Shown here: piece after piece, positions 1 to 5,896 of the stretch
How the letters are laid out: each line of letters opens with the position of its first letter
Position numbering within the stretch: the first letter of the stretch is position 1
DNA from: DATDPY01 sp964395765
Lineage (GTDB): Bacteria; Bacteroidota; Bacteroidia; Cytophagales; Cyclobacteriaceae
DNA length: 6,460 bases
Assembly (NCBI GenBank): GCA_964395765.1
Contig: CAYNCU010000226.1
Span: 1-6,460 of the forward strand
Reading direction: 5' to 3'
Made by a program: the position numbers and the translations under genes
The notes under the pieces: model-generated
Seen by the model: the letters and a program-made list of their open reading frames with translations, nothing else
What the model was told of the DNA's origin: nothing
Database searches by the model: none

Positions 1-1236
1 GGTTTTAATGTATTGTCGGCAGAGGCAGGAGGACCGGCCGGGTACCTGGAGGCTTGCCCGGATTGTAACGGTACGGGGTTGATCGCCTGCAGTCATTGTA
101 ACGGAACCGGAATCATAAAGTGCATGAATTGTGACGGAACCGGATATGTGCAATGCCCTTCATGCCATGGAACAGGGCGCTTCGGAAACATGACCTGCAT
201 GTTCTGTAACGGAACGGGCAAAGTTGAATGCAATATGTGCCAGGGTAAGGGAGGAAGTTTTTGTAATTATTGTTCGGGAATCGGCTACAGCATTTGCCAG
301 AAATGCAACGGTACGGGGCTCTTGTTCGTAATGGGAACGCCGCCTCCGGTGGCTACGGACAATAATTATAATTCACATGAACAGGGGTCGTATCAGTCTC
401 AGGCTAACCGGGACGGTCATGATGACCATAATCACCAGGGTGGAAATAACCGGGATTACGGATCCGAATCTTATTCTTCCCACAATGAAAAAGATCATTC
501 ATACCAGAACGGGAAAGGATATCCTGATAAACCAATGCGAGCTGAAGACATAATCGACCGGTTCATCGATAATACCGGGGGAGCGGACCAATGGAACAAA
601 ATTCATACATTGACCCGCGAAGTCAATGAAAAAATGCATGGTCCTGACGATAGAGATTCAGAACGAATTATTGAACGAAAGGATTCATTATATTATAAAT
701 GGCCCGACAGGCAAAGGAGGGTGAATGACTACACTGGAAGAACTTCTGTGGAAGCTTATGATGGAAGGGACGCCTGGAGAATGTCGCTGAGCGCTCATGA
801 TCCGGGGCCACATAAGGTCCAGTGGTCACATGCTATGATATTTAATTTCAATACAAAGACCCTGGATTTCCTGAATTATGCCCAAAAAGGAAGCCAGGTC
901 CAGTGGACCGGCTTTGATAATGTTGAAGGGGAAGCCGTTGATGTGTTGAAAATGAATCATGAAAACGGAACCTGGGAGTATGATTACTTTGACCGGGATT
1001 CCTATTACCTGGTATATTTGAAATTTTTTGAGCCGGTTCCGGGCAAGCCGGATGAAGAAACCGACATCCGTTTGGGGGATTACCATCGCGTGGAAGGACT
1101 CATGTTCCCATTCTACGCGGAAATCAGTTCCGATCGTATGCATACGGAATATTATACTATGGATATTCAGATCAACCTTCCCCTTGATGATTCTCTGTTC
1201 CTGTTTCCCGGGAATTACAGGGAGCATGGGAAGTGA
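1..1236 (+). CDS. Exported protein with eight CXXCXGXG zinc-finger motifs and a C-terminal LolA-like domain (5' partial)
   Basis: The frame is open to the left edge, reading GFNVLSAEAGG, which resembles the end of a signal peptide. The true start is therefore probably upstream, and the in-frame TTG at 13 is only the first possible start inside the window. Counting from that TTG, residues 15-102 hold eight CXXCXGXG motifs of the DnaJ central zinc-finger type. Residues about 110-174 are a low-complexity linker rich in His, Asn, Asp, Ser, Gly and Tyr. Residues about 177-403 resemble the LolA/LolB-like 'outer membrane lipoprotein-sorting protein' fold common in Bacteroidota: an opening EDIIDRFIDNTGG, a central GEAVDVLKM, then DYHRVEGLMFPFY. 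There is no J domain and no DnaJ substrate-binding domain, so this is not DnaJ. A plausible role is a periplasmic or outer-membrane-associated protein with zinc-stabilised or disulfide-rich fingers. The client and function are unknown. The domain reading is fairly sure; the function is not. Confidence 0.8.
   Translation, partial: GFNVLSAEAGGPAGYLEACPDCNGTGLIACSHCNGTGIIKCMNCDGTGYVQCPSCHGTGRFGNMTCMFCNGTGKVECNMCQGKGGSFCNYCSGIGYSICQKCNGTGLLFVMGTPPPVATDNNYNSHEQGSYQSQANRDGHDDHNHQGGNNRDYGSESYSSHNEKDHSYQNGKGYPDKPMRAEDIIDRFIDNTGGADQWNKIHTLTREVNEKMHGPDDRDSERIIERKDSLYYKWPDRQRRVNDYTGRTSVEAYDGRDAWRMSLSAHDPGPHKVQWSHAMIFNFNTKTLDFLNYAQKGSQVQWTGFDNVEGEAVDVLKMNHENGTWEYDYFDRDSYYLVYLKFFEPVPGKPDEETDIRLGDYHRVEGLMFPFYAEISSDRMHTEYYTMDIQINLPLDDSLFLFPGNYREHGK
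55..327 (+). repeat. Eight tandem coding repeats encoding CXXCXGXG motifs
   Basis: Eight units begin at 55, 88, 121, 154, 196, 229, 262 and 295. All are 33 bp (11 residues) except the fourth, which is 42 bp (14 residues), so the array falls into two blocks of four. Five units share a near-identical core of the type TGTAACGGAACCGG, while units 4, 6 and 7 have diverged (HGTG, QGKG and SGIG in place of NGTG). Classical DnaJ has four such motifs. This even spacing and doubled number point to growth by tandem duplication. Paired motifs normally bind one zinc each in DnaJ, so four zinc sites are possible by inference. Confidence 0.9.
340..534 (+). other. Low-complexity His/Asn/Asp/Ser/Gly/Tyr-rich linker within the finger protein
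   Basis: These codons encode about 65 residues with almost no hydrophobic content, beginning at a PPP motif and ending at the KP just before the LolA-like domain. The stretch contains HDDHNHQGGNN and several further His residues. It is most simply a flexible spacer between the finger array and the folded C-terminal domain. The His/Asp cluster could bind metal weakly, but this is speculation. Confidence 0.65.
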
Positions 1237-1649
1237 TCGAATGCAAAATTTAAGGGACCGTTAAAAATGATTTCATTTTCTTTTCGCGTTTAAAGGCAAG
1301 GCATGGAAAGTATTCATAATAGAACTGGAAAAGAAACCTGTTAAAGGAACCGATTCCGGGCGTCCGGCAAGCAGTATGAATCCACAAGGCTACTGCGTAG
1401 AATGCCAGACCTATTGGCAAAGCAATCCTCAAGTAATAGGCCAGATGAAATTAATTTTATCTTCTTCACGCCCCTGACAGGTTGTGTCGGGATTTAAATG
1501 TCCGGAAAGGCAATATTTTATTTCAATTATTTTCCTGTCCCCATTGTCATCGGGCATTCCCGATTTGTGGATACACACCGGAATTATTATCTTGCTGGTA
1601 AGACACAGGATATCTTATAGTTGATTTTTACCTGCCAAACATTTTTAAA
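1237..1649 (+). other. 413-bp gap without a convincing gene
   Basis: Neither strand has a reading frame with recognisable protein character, a credible start and support from composition. Two small perfect inverted repeats are visible: ATCGGG/CCCGAT at 1549-1564 with a 4-nt loop, and TGCCA/TGGCA at 1403-1419 with a 7-nt loop. Neither is followed by a T run, so I do not call terminators. The last part should contain the promoter and leader of the gene starting at 1650, but I could not find a good match to the Bacteroidota TTTG/TAnnTTTG pattern. The start at 1650 has only an A/T-rich lead-in and no Shine-Dalgarno sequence. Confidence 0.5.
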
Positions 1650-4600
1650 ATGAAATATTTATTATTTAGTCTTACCTTTTATTTCATCCTTTTGCAATAT
1701 CAAACAGGTTTTGGAATGAGTAACGCCCCCGGGGCGTCTTATTATACGGAAAAACCCGATGACCCTGAGGCGGTTTATTTCACACCGGAAAATTTTAAAA
1801 TTTCCGCCGACGGGAAAACGGACGTAACGGCGGAACTTCAAAAAGCGATCAACGACCTGAAGCAGGAAAAAAATTTCGGGATCCTATTCATCCCGCAGGG
1901 AAAATACCTCATCAGCAAAACCATTTATATACCCAAAGCCATACGGCTGATCGGGTACGGGCAACAAAGACCGGAATTTATTCTTGCCAATAATGACCCG
2001 CTCTATCAGAAGGAACCCCCTGATGATAAAGGCCATGCCGTTTACATGTTCTGGTTCACTTCACGGAGTATGGAAAGCAACGACACTTCAGTTCCGGATG
2101 CCAGCGCCGGCACCTTCTACAGCGCCTTTTCCAACATTAACCTTTCGACCGGAACGGGAAACCCGGCCGCAGTGGCCTTGCGAATTCATTTCGCGCAGCA
2201 CAGTTTCATATCTCACTGCGATATTCATATCGGTGACAGCAAGGCAGGCATATTCGATGTGGGTAATTTCATGCAGGACGTCCGATTTTTCGGCGGTGAT
2301 TACGGAATTCTAACTACCAAGACTTCACCCGGCTGGCAGTTTACCATGCTCGACACATGGTTCGAAGACCAGAAGAAGGCGGCCATCTATACCCAGGAAG
2401 CGGGCCTGACAATCATTCGCATGCAGGCAGAAAATGTGCCGCATGTGGTGGAGATACGCCCGGACTACTGGGAGAAGCTGTTCATGCAGGATTGTCGCTT
2501 TTCGGATGTGAAAGAATCAGCCGTCGTGATCAGTGATGAAAACAATGCTTATAATTCGATCAGCCTCCTGAATATCGATTGTAAAAATGTGCCGGTGCTG
2601 GCATCCTACCGGAAAAGCGGGACCACCACGGCAGGGAAAGGCAAATTATACAAAGTCGATAAATTTGTTTACGGCCTGCAAATAGACAGCCTCGGCGCGA
2701 TACCGGTCAATAAAACCACGCTGGATATGGAAGCGCTTACCAGTCTTCCCGATCCCGTGCCTTCCGATATTCCCGACCTTCCCCCGATGAGCGAATGGGT
2801 GAATTTGAAAACATTGGGAGCGGTAGGAGACGATTCGACGGATAACACTGATGTCTTGCAGAAGGCCATCGATGAACACCGTGTCATTTATATTCCGCAG
2901 GGCTGGTACCGGATTACACGACCTGTGAAGCTAAAAGCCAATACGGTAATGATCGGCCTTAGCCCGATCGCCACACAACTTATCATTCATGACAATACGC
3001 CGGCCTTCAGCGGATTCGGCAGCCCGGTGCCCATGCTGGAAGTGCCGGGCGGAGGAAATGCAATCATCACCGGCATCGGTATCTCCACCGGCGATTACAA
3101 CTCCAGGGCCCTGGCCTGCAAATGGATGGGCGGACCCGGGAGCTATATGAATGATGTGAAGTTCCTTGGCGGTCATGGCGACATGGACAGAGGCCCTGTA
3201 CAGCCTTATGTAAGAAGGCCTCGTACATTTACACGGGAAAGCCGCATCCGGCCCGGAACCGACCCGGCCTGGGACCGCCAATACTGGAGCCTCTGGATCA
3301 CCGACGGGGGAGGCGGCGTGTTCTCCGATATCTGGACAGCCAGCACGTATGCAGTGAACGGAATTTATGTTGACAATACGAAAACGCCGGGAAAGATATA
3401 TGAATTATCGGTGGAACATCATGTACGGAATGAAGTCCGTTTCAACAAGGTGAGTAACTGGAAAGTTTATGCCCTGCAGTGCGAAGAAGAAAGCCGCGAG
3501 AGCCCGGACTGCCAGCCCATAGAAATAGAAGCATCACACCACCTGTTGTTCGCCAACCTTTATACTTTCCGGGTGATCCGGATGACCACGCCCTATCCCT
3601 GGGCCGTCCGCACCTGGAACAGCCATGACATCGAAGTTCTGAATTTCCACAATTATACTCAGATCAAGTACACCACCACGAATTCATTTTATGATATTAA
3701 TTCCGACACACAGGTCCGGCCATGGGAGTTTGCCCGCTTGCATATCGGCGACCGCCTTCCCCCGCGAAAGGAAAGTGGCAGGGTGGAGGAGATCGCTAAA
3801 GGCTTTGAGTTTGCCGACGGCGCCTGCTCCGACAGCAAGGGAAATGTATATTTCTGCGAGTCGAGGTTGAAGCGGATCTATAAATGGTCGGCACAAGACG
3901 GAAACGTGAGCCTCGTTGCCGATTTCCAGTGGGAGCCGCAGTCGCTGGCCTGCGATTCCAAAGACAACCTGCTCGTTGTGTTCCGCTACGATCCCCAGCC
4001 CGGCTACATGATTGACGGGAAACAGGAAGCCTTTCACAATCCCCCCGATGCTTCAGGTACTTCCTTCAGCGGATGGGGAAATTCAGGATTTGCCATCCGG
4101 GTATACAGCATCAATCCCGATAACCCGGAAGAAAGCATACAAAAATTACCGATGCAGAAAATGGGTTCCGTCGACCCAGTATACAAAGCATTGTATCCTT
4201 CCAACCGCTGGCGGGATTCGCACGACTTCAACGAGATCTCCGTGGCGAAACCCGAAGAATGTTACGTTGCCCCGGACGGCAGGACGATCATCCCCGTCTG
4301 TTACGACCTGGCGCGTGCCTGTGCGCTTGTGGGAGCCTTCCCGGGAAAGCCCCTCTATGCGACCAACGAATACGACAAACGCGTGGTGCGTTTTGATGTC
4401 GATGTCATGGGTTATGTTTCCCATCTGACCTACTTCGCCGAGAAAGGGGAGTTCAGTACGGCCGTCGACAAAGATGGAAATGTATATGTTGCCGACGGAA
4501 ATATCTATGTCTTTAACCCCGAAGGGAAGCAGATCGATTATATTGAAATCCCGGAAAGACCGACGACGATCACGTTCGGTGGAAAGGAGCATAATACTTT

Positions 4601-4652
4601 GTTCGTAACGACTTCCGGAATGCTGTTTAAGGTAAACATGAAAAATAAATGA
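1650..4652 (+). CDS. Secreted tandem beta-helix (pectate-lyase-3/GH55-like) protein fused to a gluconolactonase-like beta-propeller
   Basis: The 1000-residue product starts with a signal peptide (about residues 1-22, hydrophobic core LLFSLTFYFILL) without a lipobox Cys, so it is probably secreted to the periplasm or beyond. Two copies of the pectate-lyase-3 opening are visible. The first has DGKTDVT at 54-60 and IPQGKY at 81-86. The second has GAVGDDSTDNT at 390-400 and IPQGWY at 415-420. Each leads into the repetitive beta-rich sequence of a right-handed beta-helix. Two such domains in tandem recall GH55 exo-beta-1,3-glucanases, but I could not confirm catalytic residues. From about residue 717 (GFEFADGACSDSKGNVYFCE) to the end is a six-bladed SMP-30/gluconolactonase/NHL-like propeller, closing with RPTTITFGG at 970-978 and LFVTT, as in lactonases. 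A role in breaking down a polysaccharide or uronic-acid polymer is inferred; the substrate is unknown. Both flanking gaps are long enough for independent transcription, and no SusC/SusD pair is in the window. Confidence 0.88.
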   Translation: MKYLLFSLTFYFILLQYQTGFGMSNAPGASYYTEKPDDPEAVYFTPENFKISADGKTDVTAELQKAINDLKQEKNFGILFIPQGKYLISKTIYIPKAIRLIGYGQQRPEFILANNDPLYQKEPPDDKGHAVYMFWFTSRSMESNDTSVPDASAGTFYSAFSNINLSTGTGNPAAVALRIHFAQHSFISHCDIHIGDSKAGIFDVGNFMQDVRFFGGDYGILTTKTSPGWQFTMLDTWFEDQKKAAIYTQEAGLTIIRMQAENVPHVVEIRPDYWEKLFMQDCRFSDVKESAVVISDENNAYNSISLLNIDCKNVPVLASYRKSGTTTAGKGKLYKVDKFVYGLQIDSLGAIPVNKTTLDMEALTSLPDPVPSDIPDLPPMSEWVNLKTLGAVGDDSTDNTDVLQKAIDEHRVIYIPQGWYRITRPVKLKANTVMIGLSPIATQLIIHDNTPAFSGFGSPVPMLEVPGGGNAIITGIGISTGDYNSRALACKWMGGPGSYMNDVKFLGGHGDMDRGPVQPYVRRPRTFTRESRIRPGTDPAWDRQYWSLWITDGGGGVFSDIWTASTYAVNGIYVDNTKTPGKIYELSVEHHVRNEVRFNKVSNWKVYALQCEEESRESPDCQPIEIEASHHLLFANLYTFRVIRMTTPYPWAVRTWNSHDIEVLNFHNYTQIKYTTTNSFYDINSDTQVRPWEFARLHIGDRLPPRKESGRVEEIAKGFEFADGACSDSKGNVYFCESRLKRIYKWSAQDGNVSLVADFQWEPQSLACDSKDNLLVVFRYDPQPGYMIDGKQEAFHNPPDASGTSFSGWGNSGFAIRVYSINPDNPEESIQKLPMQKMGSVDPVYKALYPSNRWRDSHDFNEISVAKPEECYVAPDGRTIIPVCYDLARACALVGAFPGKPLYATNEYDKRVVRFDVDVMGYVSHLTYFAEKGEFSTAVDKDGNVYVADGNIYVFNPEGKQIDYIEIPERPTTITFGGKEHNTLFVTTSGMLFKVNMKNK

Positions 4653-4704
4653 ATTTCCTATAAGATTGATTTATAAATTATTGCCCAATTAACGCAGGCT
4701 GATC

Positions 4705-4748
4705 CTGAAATTATATCCGGATCCTATTTTCAGACCTTAAATTTTTTT
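4705..4748 (+). terminator. Possible terminator after the beta-helix/propeller gene
   Basis: A 6-bp inverted repeat, CTGAAA (4705-4710) and TTTCAG (4728-4733), encloses the palindrome ATCCGGAT (4715-4722). A run of seven T residues follows at 4742-4748, eight bases beyond the stem. A second weak stem, CTTAAA/TTTAAG (4736-4757), spans the T run. The stems are short and the T run is displaced, so this is only a candidate. Confidence 0.3.
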
Positions 4749-4776
4749 GAGTTTAAGTAATCCTGTTTTATGATTT
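4746..4776 (+). promoter_or_regulatory. Weak candidate Bacteroidota promoter upstream of the methyltransferase pseudogene
   Basis: TTTG at 4746-4749 lies 19 bases before TATGATTT at 4769-4776. The Bacteroidota primary-sigma pattern is TTTG, about 19-21 bases, then TAnnTTTG. The downstream box matches at TA and two of the three T positions but lacks the final G. It would start RNA roughly 20 bases before the ATG at 4805. In an AT-rich gap such a match can occur by chance. Confidence 0.25.
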
Positions 4777-4804
4777 TTTGCAACAATTAAAAACCAATAA
4801 AGCT

Positions 4805-5478
4805 ATGAAAAGAAAAACGATTGAAATCCTATCGAAGATTATCTTTTTTATGATCATCCTGTATCTCCTGAGATGGAGGATAAATGCATCCTTTCCTTTT
4901 AAGATGAATCTAATGGTAATCGCAGGTGGAGTATTGTTGACCTACCCTGTTGTTTTAACCGGTAGAAAAATTCTTGATGGGTGCCAGTCATTCTACAGCG
5001 TTTCCTGAATAACGACGCTTGTTCATATAGCACTCTTATTTACGCTTGGTGTTCCTCTTACCCGGACGATAATTACTTACCATGACTGGTACGGATGGCA
5101 TATTCCGGTACCGGCTGTGATCGGTTGGGTGTTGGTCATCATTACCGGAACGGTTGTTTCTTTAACTGTATTGAATCTTGCACTGAAAGGATTGGGGGCG
5201 CCATTTTTCATCGCACTAAGCAGGAAGCTGGCCACTGATTGGATGTATGCCCGGACACGAAATTCCATGGTTCTTGCCGTAATGGCCTTTTTGTTGTCGT
5301 TGGGGATATGGTTTCAATCCGTATTGTTTGTACTTTGGCACTTATCCTTTTTACGCCAGCCTTGTTATTCTTCGTGAAGGTTTATGAAGAACGGGAGCTG
5401 GAGATACGTCTCGGAGTATCCTATCTCGAATATAAATCCCGGACGCCCATGTTATTTCCCGGAAAGCGGAAAGTCTGA
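4805..5478 (+). pseudogene. Broken isoprenylcysteine carboxyl methyltransferase/phospholipid methyltransferase-family membrane protein
   Basis: One gene is spread over two frames with two lesions. The ATG at 4805 gives a polytopic membrane protein that meets TGA at 5006-5008 (codon 68). The same frame then continues open to 5377 through hydrophobic segments and the family motif YARTRN-MVLA, with another membrane segment. From about 5337 the homology jumps to the -1 frame, which ends with the typical C-terminus VYEERELEIRLG-YLEYKSRTP-LFPGKR at 5478. Restoring one G to the GG at 5337-5338 joins the halves as VLFVLWALILFTPALL. Reading TGA as Trp gives SVSWITTLVH, which fits the family as I recall it. 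Intact members methylate lipids or prenyl-cysteine-like substrates from S-adenosylmethionine in the membrane. The usual RNPM is RNSM here, possibly a third change. The ATG at 4805 is preferred over the in-frame TTG at 4778. Two sequencing errors are the alternative explanation. Confidence 0.8.
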
Positions 5479-5557
5479 TCCCCCACTTTCCTATATAGCT
5501 GGAAATAAAAATCGGTTTATGTAACTAAAGATACCGTTCCCCTGGACACACAATTTG

Positions 5558-5565
5558 TACTTTAG
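5558..5565 (+). promoter_or_regulatory. Candidate -7 promoter box for the DUF1059 gene
   Basis: TACTTTAG matches five of the six fixed positions of the Bacteroidota -7 element TAnnTTTG. It would place the RNA start near 5572, giving a leader of about 40 A/T-rich bases before the ATG at 5614. No good TTTG is found 19-21 bases upstream, so only the downstream half supports the call. Confidence 0.35.
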
Positions 5566-5613
5566 ACAAAGTAGTGATCCTTATATATTATTAAAAACCT
5601 TAAAAACATAAAA

Positions 5614-5790
5614 ATGGAAAAAGTAATTCATTGTCGTGACGTAGGTTTTGATTGCGACGGAGTGATCAGGGCTTCAACAGAAGAAGAAGCGCTGAAATTA
5701 GCTGCCGAACATGCCGGCAAGGCGCATGGCGTAAAGGAAGTAAGCCCTGAAATGGTGGAAAAAATCAAATCCGTCATGAAGGAAGAATGA
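5614..5790 (+). CDS. DUF1059 family small protein
   Basis: The 58-residue product has the layout of DUF1059 proteins. It opens with a short beta segment and the Cys pair in HCRDVGFDCDGVIRA (Cys7 and Cys14). The acidic STEEEALKLAAEHAGKAHG follows, and then an EVSPEMVEKIKSVMKEE tail. The length is normal for the family, so the gene looks complete. It is soluble, with no signal peptide or membrane segment. The function of DUF1059 is not established. The start at 5614 is preceded by an A-rich leader with no Shine-Dalgarno site, as is common in Bacteroidota. It stands alone: 135 bp separate it from the pseudogene upstream, and it converges on nirK downstream. Confidence 0.9.
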   Translation: MEKVIHCRDVGFDCDGVIRASTEEEALKLAAEHAGKAHGVKEVSPEMVEKIKSVMKEE

Positions 5791-5829
5791 TTTTTTTCAC
5801 CCTTAGGGTGCTTGATTATTCCGGGGTGG

Positions 5830-5853
5830 GAAGCATGGGATATTCCATGCTTC
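5830..5853. terminator. Perfect 9-bp hairpin between convergent genes
   Basis: GAAGCATGG (5830-5838) and CCATGCTTC (5845-5853) form a perfect 9-bp stem with a 6-nt loop, centrally placed between the DUF1059 stop at 5790 and the nirK stop at 5897. A smaller hairpin, CACCC/GGGTG with a 3-nt loop, lies at 5798-5810. Position suggests a shared bidirectional terminator. However, no T run follows the stem on either strand; the T run at 5791-5797 precedes the small hairpin in the plus direction and reads as A in the minus direction. It may instead protect RNA 3' ends. Confidence 0.5.
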
Positions 5854-5896
5854 AAACCGGTAACCTGCTTTCCGGGACAGCCTGGATGTGTGCGAT

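Noticed and set aside
13..15. TTG at 13 as the true start of the finger protein
   Set aside because: The frame is open to position 1 and the residues around the TTG look like the end of a signal peptide, so the start is probably outside the window.
55..327. Annotation of the first gene as chaperone DnaJ
   Set aside because: Only the CXXCXGXG motifs are shared. There is no J domain with HPD and no C-terminal DnaJ domain in the visible sequence; the C-terminus looks LolA-like.
826..1227. Minus-strand 133-codon frame
   Set aside because: It lies wholly antisense to the LolA-like coding region and has no family character.
1250..1432. Minus-strand 60-codon frame in the gap
   Set aside because: Its aromatic-rich translation has no recognised motif and no neighbouring support; probably a chance frame.
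1271..1478. Plus-strand open stretch in the gap with a CVEC motif
   Set aside because: There is no start codon near its beginning, no recognised homology, and two Cys alone do not make a finger.
3684..4592. Minus-strand frames at 3684-4037 and 4146-4592, and plus-strand frame at 4012-4428
   Set aside because: All lie within the propeller-coding region, whose own frame gives clear family motifs.
4778..4804. TTG at 4778 as the start of the methyltransferase gene
   Set aside because: The ATG at 4805 directly precedes a typical short basic N-terminus and membrane segment; the nine extra residues (MQQLKTNKA) come from leader-like A-rich sequence.
5006..5008. TGA read as Trp or selenocysteine
   Set aside because: Three other genes or gene parts here (ending at 1236, 4652, 5790) use TGA as a normal stop and TGG for Trp. 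No selenocysteine-type role fits, and the same gene also has a frameshift.
5330..5345. Programmed frameshift in the methyltransferase gene
   Set aside because: There is no X XXY YYZ-type slippery run, and the gene also carries an in-frame stop. A simple one-base loss is the better explanation.
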